Positions 33,197 through 42,950 are shown, counted from the first letter of the stretch. The stretch: 64,000 nucleotides of DNA from Candidatus Villigracilis adiacens (GCA_016703605.1 JADJBU010000024.1:1-64000); one strand, 5' to 3'. Program-made: numbers and translations. The notes: generated by a model from the letters alone, not told the origin.

Positions 33197-33232
33197 AAGG
33201 AGCGCGAAGACTCTCATCTTCGCGCTCCTTTT
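33197..33232. terminator. Bidirectional terminator between PIN and dehydratase-activase genes
   Basis: Stem AAGGAGCGCGAAGA-CTCTCA-TCTTCGCGCTCCTT, 14 bp and perfect, with T/A on either side. It serves two convergent genes. Confidence 0.85.
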
Positions 33233-33260
33233 GGGGCATCGGGAGATGCCGCGCTCCGCC

Positions 33261-36200
33261 TCAGCCCTCCGCCGGAACCTTCTCCAGCGCATGATCCACG
33301 AAGAAGTGCATCCGGTTGAAGAAGTTGACCTCGCTGATGCCCGCGTCGGCGTCCAACAGGAGCAGGTTCAACTGCGGATACGTCTCTTTCATCTTTTTCT
33401 CCGCCCCTTTTGCAATGACGTGGTTGGCGATGCACCCAAACGGCTGGAGGCATAACACATTCGGAACGCCGTTTCGGACAAACGACGCCACTTCCCCCGC
33501 GATCAACCAGCCTTCGCCGTATTGATGACTCAGGCTTAGAATATCTTCGGCAAGGCGGGCAATATCGTCTATGCTGGTATGGCGGCGATGGCGGCGATAG
33601 CCCTTCATGACGTGATGAACATCGTTGAGGTAATTATCAAGGACCTTCTTCGCCAGCAGTGAGATCAGCCAGTCAGTATCGCGCCGGGCAATCCCCGCCT
33701 GAACGCTCTGGTTTGTATGAATGATCCCGCCCGCGAAGAACTCCAGGAACGACGGCATGACCACTTCCACGCCCTGCTCCATCAGCCACTGCGCCGAATT
33801 GTTGTTGGAGAACGCGTTGAACTTGACATAAATCTCGCCAACAATGCCCACCTTCGGGTACTGCCTGTCATTCACCTCGACCGCGTTAAAATCCTCCACT
33901 GCCTTCCCGAGCGCGCGCAGAAGCGCCTTTCGTTCGGTCGGAATGCGCCCCGTCATAAAATCGTTGAGGTAGCGGTCCGTGATCCGTTGCGCATCGCCCC
34001 TGTTCACCTCGCGGACAACAGTCGAGTAGAACATGCCTGAGATCGAATCGGTGAACGCCATGCTGATGATGGCTTTGTAGATATATTCGCGGATGTTGAA
34101 TTGAAAACCGGGCTGGTCGTTCAACGTATGGAAATTCGTCGAAATCGTCACGACCGGCACATCCTCGAATCCCGCCGCAAGAACCGCCTTCTTGATCAGC
34201 GAGGCATAACTCGAGGCGCGGCACTGTCCGCCCGTTTGTGAAAACCCGATGGCGGTTTTGGAAAGGTCATACCTGCCTGATTGCAAAGCCTGGACCAGCG
34301 AACCGATGGTGATGGTTCCGGGGTAACAAATCTCATTATTGGCGTATTTGAGCCCGGCATTAACAGACTCCCGATCCGCAGGCGGCAGCCAGACAATATC
34401 GTACCCGGCGTCGATCAACGGACGCACGATCGGCGGCGAACAGAACGGGGAAAAATCCGGCACGATGATGGTTCGGCTATGGTCTCCCTGTTCGAAAACG
34501 CGCGCCCGCCTGCGGGCTTTATAAACGCGCTCCCGGCTCTTCGATTGTTTGAGCGCCTCAAAGGTCGAACGCAAGCGCAGTTTTGTCGAACCGGGGCTTT
34601 CGATCTCGTCGATGCGCAGCACCGTCGGGCTTTTACCATACTCGCCAAGGATCGCCGCAACTTCATCGAGAATGAACGGGTCGGGACCGCAGCCGAATGA
34701 ATTCAACTGAACCACCTCGACGCGCGGCTCCTCCTGCCGCGCCGCCCAACGCGCCGCATGATAGTAACGATTCAAATACTCCCACTGAGTCATCACATGG
34801 CGGTTATCGAGCGTCTGCCCCTCCTCCCAGGGCACAGCATCCTCGGTGATCACATCCAACCCAAAGTCGGCAATGATGTCGGGAATCTTGTGGTTGATCA
34901 ATGGATCAATATGATATGGCCGCCCCATGAGCAGGATGACGGGACGGCGATCCTCCCGCGCGTTTTCGAGAATCTCCGCCGCCACGCTTCGCACCCGGAC
35001 CTTGAACTGATTCTGCGCTTCTTCGGCTTTTTCATACGCCCGGGCCGCTTCGCCGCGCGGCACGCCGAGGCTTTGCAGATAATCCGCGCAAAAACGTTTG
35101 AGCAGTTTTTTATCCGCAAGGTTGATCGAAGGCATATCGTACGGAATGTTGTACCGCCCCGCCGGGTCGATGACGTTGCGCACGACATCGGCATACCCCG
35201 ACACAATCGGACAGTTATAACTGTTCGCAGCGTCGCTGAAATGCGAATCTTCGTAGAAGACCATCGGGTAGAAGATGCGGTCCACGCCCCTCTCGATCAA
35301 ATCCATGATGTGCCCGCTGACCAGTTTGGCGGGGAAGCACAAATTATCCGACATGATATGCGCCGCCCCCTTCTGGTAGAGCGCATTGCTTGATGCCGAC
35401 GAAATTTGCACCGCGATGCCGCTCTCCACAAAGAGCGCGTTCCAGAACGGAAAATTCTCGAACTGATTCAAAACCCTGGGGATACCGACCAAGAGCCGCG
35501 GGGTCGAGTCGGGAGCCGTCTTTCTTCCGAAGAGCAAATCCAGTTTGACGGCAGGCAGGTTCGCGCCGCGCCGATCCGCCCTGCCCCCGTTCGAATAGAT
35601 CTTTTCACAGCGGTTGCCCGAATAGAAAATGTTCCCGTTGGGGAAGATCATCTTCGTGACCGCGCACTTGTTCTCGCAACCGTGGCAGCGCAGACTCTTT
35701 TTTGCGTAATTGCCCGCCACCATCGTAACGCCGACTTCAGTCGGTGACTGCCGACTGAAGTCGGCGTTACTGTAACTATCCCGCGCCGTCAACGCCGCGC
35801 CGTACGCGCCCATCAACTCCGCCATGTCGGGGCAGACCACTTCGCGCCCCAGCAGATTCTCCAGCGCCTTGCGCACGGCGGGGTTGCGGAAGGTGCCGCC
35901 CTGCACCACGATGTGCGCGCCGAGCAGGTCCATGTTTGTGATCTTCAAAACCTTGTGCAGCGCGTTCTTGATGACCGAATACGCCAGCCCCGCCGAAATA
36001 TCGGTGATCGGCGCGCCCTCGCGCAGCGATTGTTTGACCTTGGAATTCATGAACACAGTGCAGCGCGTGCCAAGATCGCAGGGCGCTGCGCCTTTCGTCG
36101 CCTCCCTTCCAAATTCGGCGGCGGTGTAACCCATGTTGCGCGCAAAATTTTCGATGAACGTGCCGCACCCCGACGAACAGGCTTCGTTGATCTTGATATC

Positions 36201-37529
36201 CTGAATGAAGCCGTCCTTGACGAAGATGGCTTTCATATCCTGCCCGCCGATGTCCATGATGAAGGAAACGTCCGGGTCGAATTCCTTCGCCGCGCGGAAG
36301 TGCGCCAGCGTCTCCACCATGCCCTCATCGAGACCGAACGCCGCGCGGATCAAATCCTCGCCGTAGCCGGTCACCATGCTGCGCGCGACATGCAAATCCC
36401 TGCCGTGGACGGCGAACTGTTCCGCCGCAAGCCCCAGCCCATGCTCGACCGCCCCAATCGAATCGCCCTTGTTCGCCGCGTAATGCTCGAACGCCACCCT
36501 GCCTTCGCGGTCGATCAGCACGATCTTGGTCGTGGTCGAACCGGAATCGATGCCCAAAAACAGCGGATCGCCGTTGAGACTCGCAACATCCACCCGCTCG
36601 ATGCGATGACGCTCCCGCGACTTTTCCCAACCAAGAAAATCCGCCTCATCCTTGAAGAGGGCTGGCAGCCTGCCCGTCGAAATGAACTGGCGGTTCTGGT
36701 CCCCGCTGAGCCGGGCAATTAATTCCGACAACCTAAAAGCCTGGCGGGCTGTGGATTTTGCCAGCGCCGCGCCAACGGCGGGAAACAACTGCCCGTCCTT
36801 GAAATCGAGAACGTCGTCCTCGTTGAGGTTCAGGTATTTCATGAAGGAACGTTTCAGGGTCGGCAAAAAGGTCAGCGGACCGCCGCAGAAGAGGAAGGTC
36901 GGCTTTGCCGTGTATCCCCGCGCCAGCGAAGCCATCACCTGCAGCACCACCGCATGGAAGACCGAGGCGGCAACATCCGCACGCGGAATATCGCGGCTCA
37001 AGAGATTCTGCACATCGGTCTTTGCGAACACGCCGCAGCGCGAAGCAATGGCGTGAATCATCGTGGAACGCGCCGCCAGCGCATCCAATTCCCCGATCGG
37101 CACATTCAACAGGTTGGACATTTCGTCGATGAAAGCCCCCGTCCCCCCGGCGCACGATCCGTTCATGCGGATGTCCGGCACGCCATCGTCCCTGAAAAAA
37201 ATCATCTTCGCATCTTCCCCGCCGATGTCAATCAGCGTGCTGACCTGCGGGTACAACTGCCGCACCGCCTCGGCGGAGGCGATCACCTCCTGCACGAAGG
37301 GAAGCTCGAAGCGTTCACAAACCCCCATTCCCGCCGAGCCTGTCACCAGGACGCCCACCTCCACATCGCCCAGTTGTTCCTGCGCCCCTGCCAGAATCGA
37401 TTGCAGGGTCTCAAGCGTCTCGGCGTTGTGCCGGCGGTACGCGGTGAAGCGCGGCTGGTTGTCCGCGTCCATCAAAGCCGCCTTTGCGGTTGTGGAGCCA
37501 ATATCAATTCCGAGTCTAAGGGATATCAT
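33261..37529 (-). CDS. 2-hydroxyacyl-CoA dehydratase activase-like fusion (two BcrAD/BadFG domains + DUF2229 + HgdB-like)
   Basis: 1422 residues. Two ASKHA activase domains come first: about 1-265 (GIDIGSTTAKAALMD, GGEDAKMIFF, GSCAGGTGAFIDEM) and about 310-575 (GIDSGSTTTKIVLIDREG, DIGGQDMKAIF, EACSSGCGTFIE). The Cys in the second stretch of each is the usual 4Fe-4S ligand between subunits. A Cys-rich knot (CHGCENKCAV... RCEK, about 613-640), a DUF2229 domain (about 665-890) and a C-terminal HgdB-like region follow. Such giant proteins couple ATP hydrolysis to low-potential electron transfer, but substrates are largely unknown. A 46-bp perfect palindrome lies in frame at 35725-35770. Confidence 0.9.
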   Translation of the reverse strand: MISLRLGIDIGSTTAKAALMDADNQPRFTAYRRHNAETLETLQSILAGAQEQLGDVEVGVLVTGSAGMGVCERFELPFVQEVIASAEAVRQLYPQVSTLIDIGGEDAKMIFFRDDGVPDIRMNGSCAGGTGAFIDEMSNLLNVPIGELDALAARSTMIHAIASRCGVFAKTDVQNLLSRDIPRADVAASVFHAVVLQVMASLARGYTAKPTFLFCGGPLTFLPTLKRSFMKYLNLNEDDVLDFKDGQLFPAVGAALAKSTARQAFRLSELIARLSGDQNRQFISTGRLPALFKDEADFLGWEKSRERHRIERVDVASLNGDPLFLGIDSGSTTTKIVLIDREGRVAFEHYAANKGDSIGAVEHGLGLAAEQFAVHGRDLHVARSMVTGYGEDLIRAAFGLDEGMVETLAHFRAAKEFDPDVSFIMDIGGQDMKAIFVKDGFIQDIKINEACSSGCGTFIENFARNMGYTAAEFGREATKGAAPCDLGTRCTVFMNSKVKQSLREGAPITDISAGLAYSVIKNALHKVLKITNMDLLGAHIVVQGGTFRNPAVRKALENLLGREVVCPDMAELMGAYGAALTARDSYSNADFSRQSPTEVGVTMVAGNYAKKSLRCHGCENKCAVTKMIFPNGNIFYSGNRCEKIYSNGGRADRRGANLPAVKLDLLFGRKTAPDSTPRLLVGIPRVLNQFENFPFWNALFVESGIAVQISSASSNALYQKGAAHIMSDNLCFPAKLVSGHIMDLIERGVDRIFYPMVFYEDSHFSDAANSYNCPIVSGYADVVRNVIDPAGRYNIPYDMPSINLADKKLLKRFCADYLQSLGVPRGEAARAYEKAEEAQNQFKVRVRSVAAEILENAREDRRPVILLMGRPYHIDPLINHKIPDIIADFGLDVITEDAVPWEEGQTLDNRHVMTQWEYLNRYYHAARWAARQEEPRVEVVQLNSFGCGPDPFILDEVAAILGEYGKSPTVLRIDEIESPGSTKLRLRSTFEALKQSKSRERVYKARRRARVFEQGDHSRTIIVPDFSPFCSPPIVRPLIDAGYDIVWLPPADRESVNAGLKYANNEICYPGTITIGSLVQALQSGRYDLSKTAIGFSQTGGQCRASSYASLIKKAVLAAGFEDVPVVTISTNFHTLNDQPGFQFNIREYIYKAIISMAFTDSISGMFYSTVVREVNRGDAQRITDRYLNDFMTGRIPTERKALLRALGKAVEDFNAVEVNDRQYPKVGIVGEIYVKFNAFSNNNSAQWLMEQGVEVVMPSFLEFFAGGIIHTNQSVQAGIARRDTDWLISLLAKKVLDNYLNDVHHVMKGYRRHRRHTSIDDIARLAEDILSLSHQYGEGWLIAGEVASFVRNGVPNVLCLQPFGCIANHVIAKGAEKKMKETYPQLNLLLLDADAGISEVNFFNRMHFFVDHALEKVPAEG
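35725..35770. repeat. In-frame palindrome, two 20-bp arms
   Basis: GTAACGCCGACTTCAGTCGG (35725-35744), a 6-base loop TGACTG, and the exact reverse complement (35751-35770). It encodes about residues 587-602 (NADFSRQSPTEVGV) in the linker between the second activase domain and the Cys knot. Confidence 0.9.
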
Positions 37530-37662
37530 ACAGCCTCCTTGCCAATAAGAAACGGATACGCGTTCGACTTTTTCATTCTAGATGAAAACGAGTTTGTTTG
37601 TCAAGACAGCGGCGCGTGATTCGCCATTATGCAGTCGAAATGTGCGGGATGAGCGATTAAAG

Positions 37663-37675
37663 TAAAATTCATCCA
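37663..37675 (+). promoter_or_regulatory. TAAAAT-N6-ATG leaderless promoter of the MFS gene
   Basis: TAAAAT at 37663-37668, with the ATG at 37675. No ribosome site precedes the start. Confidence 0.45.
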
Positions 37676-38931
37676 TGCTTTCCCCACTCGAAAAAGAAAT
37701 CCGCCAAAGCCTGAAACACAACCTCACGGTCAACCTGTTGGACGGCGCGACGTTCGGCGTGGCGCTTGGCTTCGCCTCCTTCGGCACCATCCTGCCGCTC
37801 TTCGTCGCCTCCATGACCGACTCCGCCACGCTCATCGGTCTCGTCCCCGCCATCCATTCCGCGGGCTGGCTGCTGCCACAACTCTTCACCGCCAGTCACG
37901 TTTCGCGTTTGCGTCGGTATCTACGCACTGTGCTAATGACGACCGTCCATGAACGCATCCCATTTTTAGGCTTTGCCATCGTCGCCCTGCTCCTGCCCGT
38001 CATTGGGGTAAATGCCGGGTTGCTGCTCACCTTTCTCCTGCTCATCTGGCAGGGACTCGGCGGCGGGTTCACCGCCAACGCCTGGACTTCGATGATCTCC
38101 AAGATCATCCCGCCCGATTCGCGCGGCACTTTTTTTGGGATGCAAGCCGGGCTGGCGAATCTCTTCATCAGCGGATCTGCCATCGCAGCGGGATATTTAC
38201 TCAACGCCCTCGCCTCTCCCTGGGACTTTGCGGTCTGCTTCTTCCTTGCGAGCATTTTCTTCGCCCTGAGTTGGTTCGCCCTAGCCGCCACCCGCGAGCC
38301 TGAAGACAACGAGAAGATCATCCCCAAAGAAAAGACTCACTTTTGGGATGATGCCAAAAAGGTACTGAGCCGCGATAAAAATTTCAACTGGTTTCTCAGC
38401 GCGCGCATCCTCTCGCAATTCGCCACCATGGGATTCTCGTTCTACATCATCTACGCCCTGCGCGAATTCAATATGACCGAGGTTGTGGCGGGCTACCTCA
38501 CTGCCACACTGACCATCTCGCAAACCGTTGCCAACATCGGCATGGGCTGGGTCGGCGACCGGGTGGGGCATCGCGCCATGCTCATCATCGGCGCAGTTTC
38601 CGCCTTCCTCAGCGCCCTGCTGGCATGGAACGCCGCATCCCTGGCATGGTTCTACCCCATTTTCATTTTAACAGGACTGGCAAATGTTTCCATGTGGACG
38701 ATCAGCATGACCATGACCGTGGACTTCGGCAGCGAAGCCGACCGCCCGATCTACATCGGCCTCTCGCAGACGCTCACCGCCCCCGCCACCATCATCGCCC
38801 CCATCCTCGGCGGCTGGATCGTGGACAGCGCGGGGTTCGCGCCCACCTTTGTGATTTCCACCATTCTTTCGCTGGCAATGGCTGGCATTTTGATATTCCT
38901 CGTCAAAGACCCGCGGAAGGTTCAGCGATAG
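37675..38931 (+). CDS. MFS transporter
   Basis: 418 residues with twelve hydrophobic helices. The family pattern includes GTILPLFVASMTDSATLIGL, IIPPDSRGTFFGMQAGLANL and the second-half motif GWVGDRVGHRAML. It is transcribed away from the dehydratase-activase gene and lies upstream of the decarboxylase cluster, so it could carry a substrate such as a carboxylate, but the sequence does not show it. The transcript is probably leaderless. Confidence 0.88.
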   Translation: MLSPLEKEIRQSLKHNLTVNLLDGATFGVALGFASFGTILPLFVASMTDSATLIGLVPAIHSAGWLLPQLFTASHVSRLRRYLRTVLMTTVHERIPFLGFAIVALLLPVIGVNAGLLLTFLLLIWQGLGGGFTANAWTSMISKIIPPDSRGTFFGMQAGLANLFISGSAIAAGYLLNALASPWDFAVCFFLASIFFALSWFALAATREPEDNEKIIPKEKTHFWDDAKKVLSRDKNFNWFLSARILSQFATMGFSFYIIYALREFNMTEVVAGYLTATLTISQTVANIGMGWVGDRVGHRAMLIIGAVSAFLSALLAWNAASLAWFYPIFILTGLANVSMWTISMTMTVDFGSEADRPIYIGLSQTLTAPATIIAPILGGWIVDSAGFAPTFVISTILSLAMAGILIFLVKDPRKVQR

Positions 38932-39116
38932 CTGGTTTCGCAGTTTGCAAATTGACAGCGTAGAAAAAAGCGCCAGAAAACCGAATCAGCCCCAAAGTCC
39001 AAAGGCGAGGCGGATTGTCCCATTTCCACATGACCTCCATCACTGGCTTGTCTGACAATCAATTGTTATACTCCTGAACATCCGTAGAGGGGCAAACTTA
39101 GGGGGCACTGGGGGCA

Positions 39117-40676
39117 ATGGATATGACTCAAGAAGACCCCCGAATTTTGGAACTGCGGCGAGTCCGCGCGAAGGCGAAGGAAGGCGGCGGCGAAGAGCGC
39201 AACGCCAAACAGCGTGCCAAAGGGAAGATGACGGCGCGCGAGCGAATCGAAGCGCTGCTCGACCCAGGCACGTTCAACGAGATCGAACCGTTCATCACGC
39301 ATCAGGGCGATGAATTGGGGTTGCTAAAGGACAAGTTTTACGGCGACGGCGTCATCACCGGCTACGGACAGATCAACGGGCGGACAGTTTATCTTTATTC
39401 GCAGGATTTTACAATTTACGGCGGCACGCTGAGTGAGATGCAGTCGCACAAGATTTGCCGCGTGATGGACCTGGCGGTTCGCAACGGTGTGCCGTTTATT
39501 TCGCTCATTGATTCAGGCGGCGCGAGAATCCAGGAAGGCGTGCGCTCGATGGGCGGATATGCGGAAATTTTCCGGCGCAACGCGCAATACTCGGGCGTGG
39601 TGCCGCAGGTGAGCGTGATGCTCGGACCGTGTGCGGGCGGCGCGGCGTACTCCCCTGCTCTCACCGATCTGGTCATCATGGTCGAGAAGCAATCGTTCAT
39701 GTTCCTGACCGGACCCGATGTGATCAAAGCCGTGACCGGCGAAGTGATCGACGCGGAATCATTGGGCGGCGCGGTCGTGCATAACTCTGTCAGCGGCGTG
39801 GCGCATTTGAGCGTGAAAACGGAATTGGACGCGCTGGCGATGGCGAGACATTTTCTTTCATACCTGCCGTCGAACAATGTGGAGAACCCGCCGTACCTTC
39901 AGCCCAGCGATGAACTTTCGCGCATGGATGAATCGCTAAACAGCATCATTCCGCTGGCGGCGAATGAACCATACGTGATGCATCAGGTCATCGAAAAGAT
40001 CGTTGACAAGGGAACCTTCCTCGAAATCCAGCCCGACTGGGCGCGGAATGCCATCGTCGGTCTGGCTCGCATCGGTGGGCATAGTGTGGGCATCGTATCG
40101 CAAGAGCCGTCCATCATGGCGGGCGTGATTGACATTGACGCCGCCGATAAAATGACCCGCTTCGTGCGCATGTGCGACTGCTTCAACATTCCGCTGGTCA
40201 CATTCGTCGACTCGCCCGGCTTCCTGCCCGGCATCGCGCAGGAACACGGCGGCATCATCCGCCACGGCGCAAAGCTGCTTTACGCCTACTCTGAAGCGAC
40301 GGTACCGAAAATCTGCATCATCACGCGCAAGGCATACGGCGGCGCATATGTCGTCATGTCCAGCAAGTATCTGGGAACCGATGTCACCTACGCGTGGCCG
40401 TCCGCCGAGATAGCAGTCCTCGGCGCGGAAGGCGCGGCAAATATTTTGTATAAAAAGCAAATCGAATCCGCGCCCGACCCCGCCGCCGAGCGCAAACGTC
40501 TCGCCGACGAATACCGCGACAAGTTCAACAATCCCTACTACTCCGCTTCCACCGGCTACGTGGACGACATCATTGAGCCACGCGAGTCGCGCCCGAAGAT
40601 CATCGCGTCGCTTTCGGCGTTACGCGACAAATACGCGCCCGCGCCGCCGAGGAAGCATGGGAATATTCCGGTGTAG
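39117..40676 (+). CDS. mmdA: Acyl-CoA carboxyltransferase subunit (methylmalonyl-CoA decarboxylase alpha / PccB family)
   Basis: 519 residues, the usual MmdA/PccB length. Two crotonase-fold halves: N-terminal with GKMTARERIEALLDPGTF, SLIDSGGARIQEGVRSMGGY and LGPCAGGAAYSPALTD; C-terminal with FVDSPGFLPGIAQEHGGIIR, HGAKLLYAYSEATVPK and RKAYGGAYVVMSSK. It transfers CO2 from a carboxylated acyl-CoA to biotin. The next genes encode gamma, biotin-carrier and beta subunits, which makes a sodium-pumping decarboxylase more likely than an ATP-driven carboxylase. The ATG at 39117 follows GGGGGCA; a second ATG lies at 39123. Confidence 0.92.
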   Translation: MDMTQEDPRILELRRVRAKAKEGGGEERNAKQRAKGKMTARERIEALLDPGTFNEIEPFITHQGDELGLLKDKFYGDGVITGYGQINGRTVYLYSQDFTIYGGTLSEMQSHKICRVMDLAVRNGVPFISLIDSGGARIQEGVRSMGGYAEIFRRNAQYSGVVPQVSVMLGPCAGGAAYSPALTDLVIMVEKQSFMFLTGPDVIKAVTGEVIDAESLGGAVVHNSVSGVAHLSVKTELDALAMARHFLSYLPSNNVENPPYLQPSDELSRMDESLNSIIPLAANEPYVMHQVIEKIVDKGTFLEIQPDWARNAIVGLARIGGHSVGIVSQEPSIMAGVIDIDAADKMTRFVRMCDCFNIPLVTFVDSPGFLPGIAQEHGGIIRHGAKLLYAYSEATVPKICIITRKAYGGAYVVMSSKYLGTDVTYAWPSAEIAVLGAEGAANILYKKQIESAPDPAAERKRLADEYRDKFNNPYYSASTGYVDDIIEPRESRPKIIASLSALRDKYAPAPPRKHGNIPV

Positions 40677-40736
40677 TTTTACGCATCACGCATTACGAGT
40701 CGCGCAATCCGTAATTCGTAGTGCGTAAGGACAACA

Positions 40737-41075
40737 ATGAACAACCTCACCCTCTCCCTCCAAATCACCGCCCTCGGCATGGGACTTGTCTTTGGCGCAA
40801 TCCTGCTGCTGTGGTTGATGATGGTCATCTTAACCGCGCTCACTGCGGATAAAGAGCCCGCATCTCTCTCAGCCGAAGTTGATCCATCCGCCCAAGCCGA
40901 CTCTAAACTGCAAGTGGCTTTACTCGCCGTGGCAATGGCGCTGGAAGAACAAAATACTTCGTCGGCACATCCGCTCGAGGAACCGCCGACGGCGATCGTC
41001 TCGGCGTGGCAGTTGGGAATGCGGACGAGGCAGATGTCGGAAAAAGGAAATCGCGGTAGACCTGTCAGGTCTTAA
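40737..41075 (+). CDS. Sodium-pump decarboxylase gamma-like subunit (OadG/MmdD type)
   Basis: 112 residues. One N-terminal helix (ITALGMGLVFGAILLLWLMM) with the GMGLVF motif of OadG-like subunits, then a Ser/Ala/Pro-rich cytoplasmic part (EVDPSAQADSKLQVALLAVA). Gamma subunits anchor and assemble the complex. The last residues (GRPVRS) and the stop codon are in a palindromic repeat, so the natural C-terminus may have been changed. Confidence 0.85.
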   Translation: MNNLTLSLQITALGMGLVFGAILLLWLMMVILTALTADKEPASLSAEVDPSAQADSKLQVALLAVAMALEEQNTSSAHPLEEPPTAIVSAWQLGMRTRQMSEKGNRGRPVRS

Positions 41076-41090
41076 AGACCTGACAGGTCT
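41058..41090. repeat. Palindrome AGACCTGTCAGGTCTT over the end of the gamma-subunit gene
   Basis: AGACCTGTCAGGTCTT, one base, then AAGACCTGACAGGTCT: two perfect 16-bp arms, which also read as direct GACCTG/CAGGTC units. The TAA stop of the gamma gene (41073-41075) is at the tip. The hairpin separates gamma from the biotin-carrier gene and could act as an attenuator or mRNA processing site. Confidence 0.85.
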
Positions 41091-41103
41091 CATCGGAGAC
41101 TCT

Positions 41104-41532
41104 ATGAAATATAAACTCACAGTCAACAACCAAAGTTATGAAGTAGAGATCGAAAATATCAACGCGCGTCCGGTCATTGTGACAGTAGATGGGCAAAGGT
41201 TTGAGGTGATGCCTGAAGCGAGCAACCAGCCCCAGGACAAGACAGAAGCGGTGTCAAAGGTGGAAGCAAAGCCAGTTGCACAGAGTCCGCTTGCGGCGGC
41301 GAATCTGCCTGGTGGCGGGAATTCCCTCAGCGCACCTTTGCCGGGGACTGTCGTTGAGTTATTTGTCAAAGATGGTGACAGCGTGGCGGCGGGACAGGTG
41401 GTGTTGGTGATCGAAGCGATGAAGATGAAGAACAGCATCCGTTCGACGCGCGGCGGCACGATAGAAAAAGTATTGGTGAGCCAGGGACAAAGCGTGGCGC
41501 ATAAACAAGCGTTGGTGGAGTTTGCAGGATGA
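41104..41532 (+). CDS. Biotin carboxyl carrier subunit of the decarboxylase
   Basis: 142 residues. A short N-terminal beta-rich region (MKYKLTVNNQSYEVEIENI), a flexible Pro/Ala linker, then a biotinyl domain with EAMKMKN, where Lys 107 should carry biotin, and the mirror turn PLPGTVVELFVKDGDSV. It carries CO2 from the carboxyltransferase to the beta subunit. The ATG at 41104 follows GGAGACTCT; the stop overlaps the beta gene start (ATGA). Confidence 0.93.
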   Translation: MKYKLTVNNQSYEVEIENINARPVIVTVDGQRFEVMPEASNQPQDKTEAVSKVEAKPVAQSPLAAANLPGGGNSLSAPLPGTVVELFVKDGDSVAAGQVVLVIEAMKMKNSIRSTRGGTIEKVLVSQGQSVAHKQALVEFAG

Positions 41533-42665
41533 ACCTCGGCGAGCTATTACCAGAATTACTAAAAGGTTTTTCAAATTTCACCCTTGGCAATGGAGTCATG
41601 ATCCTTGCCGCATTGGTCTTGATCTATCTCGCGGTCTTCAAAGAGATCGAACCGGTGTTGTTACTGCCCATCGGCTTCGGCTGTTTGCTGGCAAATATTC
41701 CGCTGGCAGGCATGACCGCCGCCGAAGGCATGACCAAAGTGATCTACGATGCGGGCATCAAAACGGAATTATTTCCCCTGTTAATTTTTATCGGCGTGGG
41801 CGCCATGATCGACTTCTCGCCTTTGCTGGCACAACCGCGTATGGTCTTGCTCGGCGCGGCGGGACAGTTCGGCATCTTCGGCACATTGATATTGGCAATC
41901 GCGTTGGGCTTTCCTTTGAATCAGGCTGCTTCCATCGGCGTGATCGGCGCGATTGACGGACCGACTTCGATCTTCGTAGCAAGCAAACTCTCGCCCGAAT
42001 TGCTGGCTCCAATCGCAGTGGCGGCATACTCGTACATGAGTCTGATTCCCATCATCCAGCCGCCATTGATGCGCTTGCTGACTACGAAAAAAGAACGCCT
42101 GATAAAAATGGACTACGCCCCCAAGCCCATCTCGAAGCGGACGTTGATCTTCTTCCCAGTCGTGCTGACCTTGGTTGTTGGTTTGCTTGTGCCGGAAGCG
42201 ACTCCTCTCATTTCCATGCTGATGCTCGGGAATCTGCTGAAAGTCTCGGGCGTGGTGGACCGATTGAGCAATGCCGCGCAGAATGAGATCATCAACATCT
42301 CGACCCTGTTCCTCGGTCTCGCCATCGGCTCAACCATGACCGCCTCCGGCTTTCTTAATTGGGATACGGGCAAGATCATGCTGCTGGGTCTTTTCGCCTT
42401 CGCGCTCGACACCGTGGCGGGACTGCTCTTCGGAAAATTGATGTCGTTCATGTCGGGCGGAAAAATCAATCCGCTCATCGGCGCGGCGGGGATTTCAGCC
42501 TTCCCAATGGCGGGGCGTCTCGCCGCGAAAACCGCCAACGACGAAGACCCGGACAACTTCATTTTGATGCACGCCATGGGCGCGAACACGGCGGGTCAAC
42601 TGGGGAGCGTCATCGCGGGCGGGATTTTGCTCTCGGTCGTAAGTAAAATGCTGGGGATTGGTTAG
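41529..42665 (+). CDS. mmdB: Sodium-translocating decarboxylase beta subunit
   Basis: 378 residues with about nine to eleven membrane segments, as in OadB/MmdB/GcdB. Family sequences include GFGCLLANIPLAGM, KTELFPLLIFIGVGAMIDFS, GVIGAIDGPTSIFVASKL and the C-terminal INPLIGAAGISAFPMAGRLA. The beta subunit decarboxylates carboxybiotin and exports sodium ions. The overlap with the biotin-carrier gene implies fixed stoichiometry. It completes a four-gene decarboxylase: mmdA, gamma, carrier, beta. Confidence 0.94.
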   Translation: MNLGELLPELLKGFSNFTLGNGVMILAALVLIYLAVFKEIEPVLLLPIGFGCLLANIPLAGMTAAEGMTKVIYDAGIKTELFPLLIFIGVGAMIDFSPLLAQPRMVLLGAAGQFGIFGTLILAIALGFPLNQAASIGVIGAIDGPTSIFVASKLSPELLAPIAVAAYSYMSLIPIIQPPLMRLLTTKKERLIKMDYAPKPISKRTLIFFPVVLTLVVGLLVPEATPLISMLMLGNLLKVSGVVDRLSNAAQNEIINISTLFLGLAIGSTMTASGFLNWDTGKIMLLGLFAFALDTVAGLLFGKLMSFMSGGKINPLIGAAGISAFPMAGRLAAKTANDEDPDNFILMHAMGANTAGQLGSVIAGGILLSVVSKMLGIG

Positions 42666-42678
42666 AGAATGTTTCTTA

Positions 42679-42809
42679 ACTCACCTTACGCAGTGTCATT
42701 CTGAGCGGAGCGAAGAATCTCTAAGATTATCGTAGAGACCCTTCGTGGCGCCCTGCGCCACTCAGGGTGACATTTTTGAGAGCGAAAATGAAAAATTGCA
42801 TAAGGTAAG
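42679..42809. mobile_element. MITE-like element, CTCACCTTACGC family, copy B
   Basis: The ends CTCACCTTACGCAG and TGCATAAGGTAAG are inverted. The flanks TTCTTAA (42672-42678) and TTTTTAA (42810-42816) are a 6/7-matched target duplication. The core (42693-42772) is the TGTCATTCTGAGCGG hairpin repeat. It is placed just after the decarboxylase beta gene, where it may act as a terminator. Confidence 0.75.
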
Positions 42810-42950
42810 TTTTTAACTCTTTTTTGCCACAGAGAACACGGAGAATCTTGAGTAAACTTTTAGGCAACATAAAAACCTGACCGCCGTCGGCGGTCAGCGG
42901 TCTTTCATCGGCGGTCGGGTTATACACCCCAAAACATCCCGGTAGTGTGG

